Assembly (NCBI GenBank): GCA_009746045.1
Contig: RPFO01000213.1
Coordinates: forward strand, 11,011,593 to 11,073,592
Direction of reading: 5' to 3'
DNA from: Mesostigma viride
Taxonomy: Eukaryota > Streptophyta > Mesostigmatophyceae > Mesostigmatales > Mesostigmataceae
Length of the DNA: 62,000 nucleotides
Both the position numbers and the translations under genes were made by a program. The notes under the pieces were generated by a model. It was given only the letters and a program-made list of their open reading frames with translations, was not told the DNA's origin and did not search any database. Below, piece by piece: positions 30,032-40,429 of this stretch. The stretch's first letter is position 1. Every line of letters begins with the position of its first letter.

Positions 30032-32395
30032 CTAGTGGCCATCCGTCTGGTAGGTGCCACGAGAGGCCAGCAGGACCTCCAGGTAGGCCTGGTAGTGGGC
30101 CACATCCTCGGCATTGTCATGCCTATCTACAGTGAGGAAAACATCGGCCCACACGCCGTCAGGAAAAAGGCCCAGAAAGGCCCAGTAATACCTATGCTGC
30201 GTAAGAACGACCTGGCCACGGGCCCAGTCCAGGAAGCCACAGGCAAAGAGGCGAAGGAAAGGCTCTACCGCGATCAAACAGAGGGCCCGCAGGAGTAGGC
30301 GATGGTACCGGATCCGAGGGCGCAAACCCGTCGGGAAGAACAGGTCCACCAGGGGCTCCACGTTGGACGACCACATCCGGATGTGCCGAACCTCTCGGGA
30401 GCGCCACCGACGAGCACACTGGCGCGACCCGAATGTCTCCAAGTAGTCGCTGGCCCGAGGAGGGTGGCCACGGGAGTCTAGACCCTGGCCCGGGATGGGC
30501 GCCGGACGACGGGCATCCCACTCGAGGATGGGCTGGAGGACCGTGTTGTACGCAGCACCCGGTACCGCAGGAAACTCTACCGTCAGGGCATCAGAAGCCA
30601 TAATGCCCAGAGGCGGAGGGTAAGCCCACTGGAACCCACCGTAGGTGTCCAAGTCGTTGTGGCGCCTAGCCCAGCGATACAGAACGCGCCGAACCAGGGT
30701 CTCACCCTGGAACACAGGATCAGCTAAAATAACCATGTCGAAAGGAGGCCGATCAGTCTCAATGGGTAGGCCACGATCCCGAGGCGCCCGACACACCTGG
30801 GAGAACCCGTAGGACATGGGCGAGATGGCAAGCTCGGCAGAGGCGCGCGGTAGGTCACACTGGCGGCAGGCGAGTGCGGACATACCACATCCAGGCACGG
30901 GCGTGTCGCGCGACTCCGGCGTCGCATGCACCACAGAAGGAGCCCTGTCCCGATCACCCTGGGACAACTCCCGGAGGGAATCGGCAGCGCGGGTGGCGCG
31001 AGGATCCTGACCGGTGGAACGAACAACCGCGGCCAAAGACCGCGAGGCCGAAGGAGCAGGGACCGAAGCAGGGGCCGACGCAGGGGCAGGAGCCGACACC
31101 GACGCAGGGGGCACTGGTAAAACAGGAGGTCGCGCCGGACCCGAAGCCAGAGAGGGCCGTGACGGACCCGCCATCGACGCAGGCGCGCCGGTCTCCGTTG
31201 CCGGTGCACCCTCAGGCCACATATTGAAGATAGGGCCCGTAGGGACAGGCAGCCCGGCATAAGATTGGTTACCATCCAAGCTCCAGTCGGGCACCGGGAT
31301 CCTCTGCGGGGGACCACCCTCCCAAAGCCTGGGATGATCGCCCGTGTCGCTGAAGAAGCCACGAACTGGCTGTGAGGGCGCAGCGGACGGCCCAGAGGGG
31401 GCGACGGCGGGCACAGCCGAAGGGGTTGAAGACTCGCGCCGAGGCGCGGGAACGTCGGCCGCAGGCACGGAGGCAACCGGAGGTGTCGGAGCCGCAGCAA
31501 CCGAAGGGGTAGGGGGCGCCGGCGAAACCACGGGTGCCGAAACAACCGAAGGGGTAGGGGGCGCGGACACCACAGACACCCCACCTGGCGTGGACGGAGT
31601 CTGCGCTTGGGCCGCCAGGAAGGCCCCGAACGCCGTGGTCAGGGACTGGATCTGAGCCTGCATAGCCGAGACCGTCGCCGAAAGAGGATCAGGCAAACCC
31701 GAAGGGGTAGGCTCCACTGCAACACCCCGGGTCGACCGAGGGGACGACGGGACCGGAGAGGGAGGAACAGACGCCGAAGAGGCGGACGCAGCGCTCGAGG
31801 CAGAATAATCTGGAGTATAATGTAACTCGGCTGGGGCGCCCGAAGGGGCAGGATCACCAACTGCTAATCCCGCCGACTGATCAGCTATCTCCATGAATTC
31901 TACGGCCCGTAGAAGGTCGCAGGGGTTCTCATCTACCGCAGCATCCTCCTCAGCCGGAAGCCAGGGGAACACATCCCGTAGGCAGGAGCGGCCCACAGGG
32001 GTAGAAAGGTAGGAGAACACTCGTGAGCACCGGAGAACCGCATCTATCTGTCCCAAGGCTGGACAGCTGGAACCACACCCTAACAAGCAGTGCCCGGCAT
32101 CGTCGAACCCGTGCAAAACAAGCTGATGCGGCTCGTCAGGGGAAGGACCGTACCACGTGACCGTGAAGAGAGCAGCCCGGACTAGACTCGCATGTTGGGC
32201 CTGGAGGGCCGGCTGCACAACGCCACCCGGATAACTGGACCGCGACACCCAGCGGCCCGGAAGGGCCTCGAAGTACAGCTCAGGGTCCGGTAGGGGCAGG
32301 GACGGCAGCGGGCTCTCAGCCGAAGGGGTAGGCTCTGACATGACGGCTGCGGAGGGGGGGGACAACCAACCACCCGTCGACAGCAGACATAACAT
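30032..32395 (-). CDS. G1 3' ORF: large intact protein of unknown function
   Basis: 787 open codons downstream of integrase (or 769 from the second Met at 32341). Residues about 1-190 are ordered and include a CLLGCGSSCPALGQIDAVLRC segment. About 190-510 is a long Pro/Ala/Ser/Val-rich disordered stretch. About 520-787 is ordered, with CGMSALACRQCDLPRA, WAYPPPLGIMASDALTVEF and a Trp/Arg/Leu-rich end. I see no signal peptide, no convincing membrane anchor and no envelope features. It is clearly more GC-rich than gag-pol and has no frameshift, unlike every other G1 gene, suggesting separate origin or stronger selection. It lies in the integrase reading frame, separated from it by two TAG codons. 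No family recognised. Confidence 0.75.
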   Translation of the reverse strand: MLCLLSTGGWLSPPSAAVMSEPTPSAESPLPSLPLPDPELYFEALPGRWVSRSSYPGGVVQPALQAQHASLVRAALFTVTWYGPSPDEPHQLVLHGFDDAGHCLLGCGSSCPALGQIDAVLRCSRVFSYLSTPVGRSCLRDVFPWLPAEEDAAVDENPCDLLRAVEFMEIADQSAGLAVGDPAPSGAPAELHYTPDYSASSAASASSASVPPSPVPSSPRSTRGVAVEPTPSGLPDPLSATVSAMQAQIQSLTTAFGAFLAAQAQTPSTPGGVSVVSAPPTPSVVSAPVVSPAPPTPSVAAAPTPPVASVPAADVPAPRRESSTPSAVPAVAPSGPSAAPSQPVRGFFSDTGDHPRLWEGGPPQRIPVPDWSLDGNQSYAGLPVPTGPIFNMWPEGAPATETGAPASMAGPSRPSLASGPARPPVLPVPPASVSAPAPASAPASVPAPSASRSLAAVVRSTGQDPRATRAADSLRELSQGDRDRAPSVVHATPESRDTPVPGCGMSALACRQCDLPRASAELAISPMSYGFSQVCRAPRDRGLPIETDRPPFDMVILADPVFQGETLVRRVLYRWARRHNDLDTYGGFQWAYPPPLGIMASDALTVEFPAVPGAAYNTVLQPILEWDARRPAPIPGQGLDSRGHPPRASDYLETFGSRQCARRWRSREVRHIRMWSSNVEPLVDLFFPTGLRPRIRYHRLLLRALCLIAVEPFLRLFACGFLDWARGQVVLTQHRYYWAFLGLFPDGVWADVFLTVDRHDNAEDVAHYQAYLEVLLASRGTYQTDGH

Positions 32396-32416
32396 AAGAG
32401 AGGAGAAAGCCTACAA

Positions 32417-32854
32417 CTAGAGTTTGTGCAGGGTTTTATATTCCTGGAGAAGGCGACTACACCCATCTAGCTCACTCTCCGTATACCAGACCTTATCTAC
32501 TTCACTACGAGCATACATCCACTTTACTTTGTACTGACGCTGGGTACCGCGGCCCCTTTTGATATCTCTATGGGCCACGATGCTTTCTACTTCGTCTTCT
32601 ACTTCCCCAGTGTCAGGGTTATGCTCTAAAGGGGCAGGCGCTAACTCCCTGCCAGCGAACGTACTAGGGTGGTACAGTTTAAGCTGGCTCCTATGGAAGG
32701 TGTTTGAATGCGTTTGCCAAGAGGTAGGGATATCGACTTTATATAAGAAATTTCCTACCCTAGACAACACATGGAAGGGTCCTAAGAAGGCGGGCCTAAG
32801 TTTGACCTTCAGTTCTGCTTCAAACTTATGAGCAAAACGGCCAACACGGGGGCC
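32417..32854 (-). pseudogene. G1 integrase C-terminus and chromodomain (downstream of hAT1)
   Basis: Continues the integrase split by hAT1. It contains LRPAFLGPFHVLSRVGNFLYKVDIP (a GPF/Y-type module), then a chromodomain: VESIVAHRDIKRG, QYKVKWMYAR, VWYTESELDGCSRLLQEY. Chromodomains of this kind steer gypsy integration to marked chromatin. It ends TAG-TTG-TAG, after which the 3' ORF opens in the same frame. With hAT1 and one duplication removed, the two halves join in frame. Confidence 0.88.
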
Positions 32855-34170
32855 CCGGGTTGGCAAATACGGGTACGGGGTATAATACGCGGACCTAAAA
32901 TACGCGTATTATACGTGGGGGGTGTAAAATACGTGGCGGTAAAATACGCGACAGTTTTTGTGGTCCAATTGTCAGTCACCCAATTAGCACGCTCCTTGAT
33001 GATGGTCATGCAGTTATTGCAACTGAAATTGGTGTATATGCTTATTTATTAACATCTTCCATTTAATTATGCCCTGGAATCCTATCTGATTATGATTTGT
33101 TAAATGCAGGGGGGAGCAGGCTGCAACGGGAATAGTAAGGAATCAATTAATAAATTGATTGTAAGGAAAGCCATCCACTATATAATGCATGAGAGAACAT
33201 AAGACACAACTCCGAGAAGGAGGGGTGGCGTGCCCTCCTTTGTACTGGATCATGCCGGCCACCATCTGCTTGAAAGAGGCGCTCTCAGCCGCATTGAAGG
33301 CAATGCCGTTCTCGATAAAAAATTCGGCAGCCAGCAGCTGGACACCTTTCTCGTCGACGGGAACCAGCCATTTGGTGATGCTCAGCTGGCCTTTGCTGGG
33401 AACCGACGACAAGTCAGCCGGCGCAGCCCCTCCCATCTCCGCCATTGCCCTGTTCAAATTGTGCTGCTTCTTGGCGTCTGACTTCTGCAACTTGTTGTTA
33501 GCAATCCTGAGTCTGAAACCTGCTCCGGATATTCGGTGGAATTTTGTCGCAGGGTAACATCCCTTCCCCTGCGATTCCGGCAAAGTGTGCACGGACTCGG
33601 AATACGCTGATTGGCCCCGCCTTGTAGGAGAAGTTCTTGTTGCAAAATGAGCAGAACATCCTCGACACATACTGCGTTGTGTTACTAACAGCATCTGTGA
33701 CTGCTTCTTTCTTCTCGACAACGAAATCCCATTCAGGCCCTTTCTTCGGCATGGCTGCAAATCGAAAATGGCTGCACACTATCGCACAGTCGCACTGGCC
33801 TCGTCGTCGCTATATTGCATTACACCGTCAGTAGCACAGCTGGCATTTGCTGGCATTATGCGTTATGTATGTACCTAGTCCTAGCTGTCTCCTACCGGCC
33901 AAAGATTTTGCAAGGCTTGCGCTTTATGCATGGAAAGAACTGTACGCATCTACTTCTAGTAGTAAAAATCTCAAATGTGCAGTGAACGCGCCGCGCCCAG
34001 AACCTGGGCACCGCGCCAGTGCCCGCTGCCCGCTGGTACCCCCGAAAAATTCTAAGTCCAAACCGCGTATTCTGAAGTAAAGTACGCGTATATACGGCGG
34101 AGGCCTTCAGTGTACGTTTTCCCGTATTTTTGCGGCTCCGTACGGCGTACTGACCAACCCGGCGGGGGCC
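32847..34170. mobile_element. hAT-like element copy 1 (hAT1), inserted in G1 integrase
   Basis: The element, 32855-34162 (1308 bp), has terminal repeats CCGGGTTGG...CCAACCCGG and a perfect 8-bp duplication CGGGGGCC (32847-32854, 34163-34170), the hAT hallmark. Subterminal regions carry repeated TACGCGTAT-like motifs. It encodes only the N-terminal end of a transposase, so it is non-autonomous. Sister copies are at 47856-50518 and 50965-52370. Confidence 0.93.
33143..33779 (-). pseudogene. hAT transposase N-terminal fragment (BED zinc finger), hAT1
   Basis: Two overlapping minus-strand frames together cover a BED-type zinc finger (WDFVVEKKEAV, CSFCNKNF, RVRAHFAGIAGEGMLPC, KIPPNIRSRF) and the following conserved segment (FFIENGIAFNAAESASFKQM). 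A one- or two-base change near 33510 shifts the frame. The catalytic RNase H-like core and dimerisation domain are absent. The fragment could at most bind the element's ends. Confidence 0.8.
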
Positions 34171-35257
34171 TTCTACTAATACTAGATCTCCTATTTCTAT
34201 CTCAGGTGCTCGTCTATCTAAGGAGGCACGCAACCTAGCAAGGTACTTAGCCTGAGCTTTTTGGTACCCTGAGATCGCGTGGTCATGAGCAGTTTTCATT
34301 CTATCTAGTAAGGACTGTACACCTTCTACAGTATCTCGGGACACATCATCCTTGTCCCGTAAAGGACTAGCTAAGAGAGAGGTAGGGGTAAGAGGCTGTC
34401 TACCAGTATCTAGGAAGAAGGGCGTATATCCATGCGCAGCCTGGGGGCAATTGTTGAGGGAGAATTCTACTAAACATAAATAATCCTCCCAATCACTTCC
34501 CGAGCCATTCACATAGTGCCTAAGCGCTTCTTCCACTACCCTATTAAGACGCTCTACTAAATGAGAGAGGAGGAGTGGTAGGCAGTACCGTAGGTAACCT
34601 TGGTACCGATGGCAGCGAAAAACTGCTGCCAAAAATCTGAGGTAAATAACTTATCCTTATCACTAATAAACTGCCTACTCAAACCATGATATCTGTATAC
34701 ATTATTGAGGTATAGGCGTGCGCAATCACGTGCTGTGAGTTCTAAGGGACACGGCACGAGATGGCACATACGAGTAAAACGATCTATGAACACAAGGATT
34801 TGGGCATTGCCCCTATCATTCTTTCTAAAAGGTCCTACAAAATCCATCATGATAGAATCCCACGGCATGATGGGTCAGGCAAGGTCCTAGGTTCTGCTAT
34901 CTGTCCTACGTTATTGGGTTTCATCTCCTGGCAAGATTGACAAGTTCTAACATACTCATCTACATCCTTATAAAGGGAAGGCCAGTAATAAGAGCGGGCT
35001 ACTAGGTCCCGTACCCGTTTACCACCCTGATGAGCAGCTAAGTCATGCAACTCAAAGAGCAAGGAGGAGCGACAGATAGGAGGGACATACAGGCGCCATT
35101 GAGGGGGAGAATCTGCTATCTGCACATATAAAAACCCACCTACAAATTTACAAGGGTGCTTGCCTAATTGTTGGGGATGGGCAGCAATGGCAGCTAATGC
35201 TTCCGGCTCAGTGGCCGTAAATCTACTAATAAGGCGTTCAAGATCAGAGGTAGGCAT
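34171..35257 (-). pseudogene. G1 integrase, zinc finger and catalytic core
   Basis: Minus-strand pieces. The zinc-binding region is HDLAAHQGG...CQSCQ. The core follows with the first Asp in MMDFVGPFRK and the second in FISDKDKLFTSDFW. A different frame carries VERLNRVVEEALRHY with the catalytic Glu, and NNCPQAAHGYTPFFLDTGRQP. A frameshift around 34560-34630 breaks the core, and hAT1 interrupts the C-terminal domain at 34162. Not functional as it stands. Confidence 0.85.
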
Positions 35258-35367
35258 CGCTACAGAGGTATCCAGAACAGGTTTAAAGAGATCTCCTACC
35301 GCCTTGCCAAAGAGAAGGGGAGGTCCTAGAGGGACTACGTTTTCATAAGACTTTCCTGACCTAGTCG

Positions 35368-36190
35368 CTATATGGCTAAGCGGTATAGAAATTTTATTTT
35401 TCCCCTCCCCCCCACCGAGGCCACAGGAAGGGCCTCACACGGGAGAGAGAGTCCTACGTGAGAAAGGAGATCAGGCATGCGAACAGCTGTATGAAAGAGG
35501 TAGGCATAGGATTCATCATCAGGTAGTTCACCATAAGGGGTTACACCCATAGTAGTAGGAACTAGAGTAGTATTGAGAACATCAAGGTCCTCGAAAAAGG
35601 AGTAATCTGCACGACGAGAGAGTGCATCTGGTACTATGTTATCTACACCCTTAACATACTGAAGTTTAAAAGGGGAAAACTGTGCTAAAAATTCCATCCA
35701 GCGCGCTTGACGAGGGGTAAGGTTGGGTTGGAGAGAAGATGGGTAAGGGGACGGTGATCCGTTGGATAACTAATCTATAAGGATCAATCTCACAGGGTTC
35801 ATTCAGACAAACATCAAATTGAGCACCTTTAAGAAAGTGCTGCCACGCGTGGCAACAATACACCACAGCTAATAGTTCCTGCTGGTGTACGGGATAGTTA
35901 CGCTCCGCAGGAAGCATTGTCCTAGAGATATACTCGATTGGCTGTAAGCCCTGACCCTGATCCTGGAGAAGGACGCCCCCTATAGCTACCTTGCTAGCAT
36001 CTGTAGCTACAACAAAGGGTTTAGTAGTATCCGGTAGGATGAGTACAGGAGGGGAGAGGAGTAGGGATTTTAGACACTGAAAAGCCGACTGACATTCACT
36101 ACTCCAAACAAAGGGGATATCCTTCTTTAATAGATGATTAATAGGGGCTGCTATAGTTGCGAAACGCGGGATAAAACGCCTATAGTAAGA
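35368..36190 (-). pseudogene. G1 RNase H region
   Basis: Recognised by ERNYPVHQQELLAVVYCCHAWQ split between frames and FKLQYVKGVDNIVPDALSRR, the standard end of a gypsy RNase H. There are at least two frame changes (near 36195 and 35690). It sits between reverse transcriptase and integrase, the gypsy order. Confidence 0.8.
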
Positions 36191-36198
36191 AGCAATTC

Positions 36199-37251
36199 CT
36201 AGAAACTACGTACACCTTTAACGTCGGTAGGGGTAGGCCATTCCTGAATTGACTTAGTCTTGTCCGGGTCGGTAGCAACCCCGGCATCTGACAGAACGTG
36301 CCCTAAAAATGGGACACTTCTACCAGAGCGAACTTTAGCACGGCGCGCCCATAAAGAATTTTCAGCCATGATTTCTAATACTTTCTTTAAATCACGTAGG
36401 TGCGTTTCAAAATCAGGAGAATAAATAAGGATATCATCTAAGTAAGCTTGAGCACAAGAACGGTCATGCTCAGATAAAGAAACAGAGGAGAAGGAAGGAT
36501 CCTTTAAATCAGAGGACACTTGAGGAAGGTGGGAATTTCCCATAACAGGTCTAAGCACTTCATTCATTAACATTTGGAAAGAGGCAGGAGAGTTACAGAG
36601 TCCCATAGCCGCTACTCTAAACTGGTAATGCCCAAAAGGGGTAGCAAAGGCGGTTTTGTGGCAATCCTCAGGAGCTATACGTAGTTGCCAAAAACCATCC
36701 GCACAATCTAGTACTGTGAAACAGGTAGAACCTTTAACCTTATTAAATATATCATCAATACGAGGTAGAGGGTATTTAGACTTCACAGTAATATCGTTTA
36801 ACTTCCTATAATCAGTAACTAGGCGAAACTTGCCATTTGGCTTAGGAACTAACAGGACACCAGCGGAGTAGGGGGAGTTACTAGGCTCTATCAATCCTGC
36901 TTCTAATAGTGATACTAAAATCTGTTTTAGTTCCTTTAATTCTGTAGGGCCCATTCTATACATCGGAGAGTGCGTAGGAACTGCACCGTCCTTGATAACT
37001 ACACGGTGTAAAACAGAACGAGGAGGAGGATAAGAAGGAGTCTTTTCTTCAAATACTTTTGAGGAATCTATCACAGCCATGTATCTTACTATTTCATTTT
37101 CAGTAAATCCCACTCCTATTGTATCCACTGTGTTTACATCTATATCCACACTATTATTAGTGATAGGTATCTCTTGTACTTCTAACTGAAGGAACATACA
37201 TAATAGGTATCCATATTCCTTTAGTTCAGAACGCAATTCGTCATTGGACAT
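36199..37251 (-). pseudogene. G1 reverse transcriptase
   Basis: A 350-codon open frame with the full set of reverse transcriptase motifs: SPYSAGVLLVPKPNGKFR, RLVTDYRKLND, CFTVLDCADGFWQLRI, TPFGHYQFRVAAMGLCNSP, the catalytic YLDDILIYS, then FLGHVLSDAGV. All three catalytic Asp residues are present. Between the palm motif (LRPVMG) and YLDD there is an unusual insertion of about 30 Ser/Asp-rich residues (SSDLKDPSFSSVSLSEHD). The frame itself is intact, but it is severed from protease and RNase H by frameshifts, so I class it as part of a broken pol. Confidence 0.85.
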
Positions 37252-37324
37252 TAATACTTCAGGTATAGGTCTACAGGAGGATCAACAGGTGTAGGAGGAG
37301 TAATATCTACCAAGGATAAATTTT

Positions 37325-37681
37325 CTAATCTATAATGACGTTCTGGTACCCAGTAAGAGCTATCTGGAAACCAAATGACCATAGTATCATAATTAATAGT
37401 AATTTATTATCCTGGTGCCAATCTAATCCTAGTAATACATCAGCTGTAGTGATAGGGCCTATAGTGGCCGTCAGGTTGACCGTACGTCCTTGTATGACCA
37501 GGGGAAGGGACACCGTACCCGGGGAATGACTGGTGCGACCGTCAGCATAATGGACAGTGACAGTTTTTGTGTGAGGGGTAGGGACTAGTCCTAAACGCCT
37601 AACTAGGGCCTCGCTCACAAAGGAGCTAGCCGCACCGCTATCCACTAACACAGAGACATTCAAGAGTTCATCAGCATGCAA
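37325..37681 (-). pseudogene. G1 aspartic protease
   Basis: Retropepsin motifs VLVDSGAASSFVS (active-site DSG) and ADVLLGLDWH, with the usual spacing, between gag and reverse transcriptase. The frame stops before reaching the reverse transcriptase frame, so pol is broken here too. Confidence 0.82.
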
Positions 37682-37837
37682 AAGGGGTCTACAACAGTAT
37701 GAGGGACGGTTAAGCCACCATTCAAGAACATAAGAGGACGCACACGTAGTGGTAGGGATGATTCAGCTCCTACAGAGGTTATAAAAACAGGCAAGCAAAA
37801 ATTATTATCTGGGGTACTATCTAAGGACCTGTCCAGG

Positions 37838-39578
37838 TTACCCCCGGCTGACAGGCCTACTGTTCCCCCTCCCCCCCAAATCCATAGGAACTAACCCCGA
37901 AGAAGACCCTGGCGGAAAAGCCACTGCTGGAGGGTCACGAGGGATTGAAGAGGGTGCGGGAGCCTGATTATCATAGGGGAACCCTGGGGATCCTGTCTGC
38001 ACAGCATTCAGCCTACTAGGGGTAGCTGAAGGAATGCGTCCTGAAGTGGGACGAATAGGAGCACGCTGAGGGGTACGAGGAGGGCGAGCGTCGGGATGAG
38101 GGGGAGCACCCGAAAGGAACTTGGGGCACTCACGTTTAAGATGACCTACTTCCTTACAATGATAGCAGGTGATATGAGAGACATCCAGAGCTGAAAGGTC
38201 AGTCACACAGATATCTAATTCTTCTACATAGGAGTTCTCCTCCTCAGGGGTAAGGCTAATATTATTAATACGGGAACGGGTAGGAAGAGAAGGTGTGGAG
38301 AAGAAATCTGCTACTCGTAAAAGATGCTGGCGCACATGCTTGAGGGGCAGGTCAGTAAAACGGTAGGCAGAGAACTGGCGCTTGACTTCACGCAATAAGG
38401 GTCTACTGAGGCCCTGAAGGAAGCGGCACGTACTTCTGCACCCGACAAATCCCTAATTCGTACCATCTGAGCATCAAACTCTTTCATATATTCTTTGAAG
38501 GACTTGGTACCCTGCTGCAAGGTACCAAAGGATAATCTATCCTGCCAATCTGCATCGGGAGGGACTAAATGGTTCTCTAAACGCTTGAACAATTCTGCTA
38601 CAGAGTTTGGGTAGGCATGAGAGGCAAGAGACTCACACTGGATGAGGTTAGCAAGCTCAGGAGTAATGCAGGTAGTAAGATAATGAGGAACTAGTACAGC
38701 ATCAGAGAGGCGCCACCTATTGTGGTTCTGCCAGGACTCTGTGTTCTGGGTGAGCAACATAATGAAGGTGAAAAACTGTTGAGGGGTAGACTTGACATCC
38801 AGCTTAGGAAGGTTGGCAAAGAGGGGAAGAGCAGGAGGCTTAGGGGGATTAGAAGAATCAGTTTTTCCCATAGGGCCACTATCTTCCACTGCTACATAAG
38901 CGGGATAGAAGGAAGGGATAGGAAAAGTCTTGGGTAGGGGTCTAGAGGGAGCCACCGTTTCAGGATGGTGCCCATAGGAGAAGGGACAGTATATTGCTCA
39001 CGAAGAGAGGAATAGGCAAAATGATCATAATTCCTATCATCTAGGGGCATGGTACTGAAATCATTATTAACTTCTAAATCAGCCACACGGGTAGGAACCT
39101 GGGCAGCCTCATAGGCCGTCTCAGGGTAGGACCAGGAAGCAGGTGGGTAAAAGGGAACTGCACTAGGGCGCCCAGAAGGGCCGACAGGGGCCGAGGTACG
39201 ACCCGTGTTAATAGCAGGCATTGAAGGCACAGGGTGGGAAGGAGGCCTAGAGCATTGTTAGTGAGTGAGGACCTGCTGGAGGGGTGAGCCAAGGTTGCAG
39301 AAGGGGCAGGGGCCTGGTTCACAGCAAAAGAAGGTTCATCACTAAATCTGACTTGGAAATACGTTGTTCATAGGTAGGTGGGGTAATTGAGGGACGACGG
39401 CGACCACCAGCAACAGGAGAAGGAGGTGAGGTACGCAGAATACCTTGAGGGTGAGATGGTGTACCGTTTCCAAGGAGTCCCGTCGGTTACCACGAGTATT
39501 GTTATTGTTATTATTATTAGTAGTATTATTATTATTATTGGTAGGTATAGGCGACATATCTCCACCCACTGGATCCAT
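37838..39578 (-). pseudogene. G1 gag with zinc knuckle, frameshifted
   Basis: Starts MDPVGGDMSPIP with an Asn-rich tract encoded by AAT repeats. Then come a Pro-rich region, the capsid-like part (LPKLDVKSTPQQFFTF, WQDRLSFGTLQQGTKSFKEYM) and a CCHC knuckle CYHCKEVGHLKREC near the end. The pieces fall in several frames (39578-39342, 39230-38892, 38955-38311, 38395-37838). The G2 copy of gag has the same order in plus orientation and helps to place the breaks. Confidence 0.85.
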
Positions 39579-39669
39579 CTTTAATTACGTAAAGGAATAG
39601 GAATCTAGAAGAAAGCAACAAAGGAAAAAGGAAAAACCTTGAAGGTCTGCAGCAGGAACAAAATTAAAA

Positions 39670-40062
39670 TCAATCCTTTTTAACAACAGTAATGGATAGG
39701 GAACCAAACTCCAAAGTGAGAGGAGTATCTGAAGCAGATGCAGATGCAGCCCGTTTAGGGGGAGAAGAAGGAGGGGTAGCAAAGACTAGAGCTTCTACTG
39801 GAGGCGACCATGAGGAATAGGGCGTACATGCAGGCCTAAATCTGTTTGGCTATGATCTATAAGGAACTGCTGAGCTTCTTCAAAGGACATAAATTTCTTA
39901 TACCTAATTACGTTATATCACGATTCTGAACGATCTTCCTAGCGTCGGACCAAGAAAGGAAAATGGAGGACCATTGAGGCGTAATCACTACGTAATATTT
40001 AGCTAGACTATTATCGCTAGAAGAATGGGAAGGAGCAGTAAAAGATCGCCGTTGGCTCATGG
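39670..40062 (-). pseudogene. G1 5' ORF (ORF0) with RNase H1-type hybrid-binding domain
   Basis: Begins MSQRRSFTAPSHSSSDN and carries KYYVVITPQWSSIFLSWSD, IRYKKF and EEAQQFLIDHS. This pattern (Tyr-Val-Val, Trp-Ser, Lys-Phe, Glu-Glu-Ala, Phe-Leu) fits the N-terminal hybrid-binding fold of RNase H1, also known from the caulimovirus viroplasmin family (PF01693). The ORF ends TPLTLEFGSLSITVVKKD in a shifted frame; one base is missing near 39917 relative to G2. It sits between the leader and gag, where gypsy elements normally have nothing. It could bind RNA-DNA hybrids during reverse transcription. Family assignment is by eye. Confidence 0.6.
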
Positions 40063-40429
40063 TAACGCACCTGGTAGGTCTTGAGCAGTCAAATGAGGAG
40101 AACGAGGAGAAGGCGACTTATCTCGGGTGTCTGAAACCGAACCAGATTGACGACGCACGTAGGGACGATGTTTCCAGCGCCAGGTGGTCGTAAGTATCCG
40201 GTTTCAAGAATTCTGCGTCCGGCGATGGGTCGTCTAAATAAAGCAGGCAAGATGCAGAAAAAGGGTAATCTACGAGACGCTAGCCGTCTCTCTATCGTCG
40301 AACCAAAACCAGCAACTGTCTACGGCAGTAAACCATCTTTCTAAGGAAACAAGACGAGGAAAAGGAGCTATATACGAAAGGATTTTCCGCTTCGAGCAGG
40401 TCTAACTTCTAGGCAGGGCGTGTCCTGAA

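Noticed and set aside
30032-32395. Reading the G1 3' ORF as a viral-type envelope gene
   Set aside because: No signal peptide, cleavage site or anchor that I can see, and a long Pro/Ala/Ser-rich disordered middle. Position alone is not enough.
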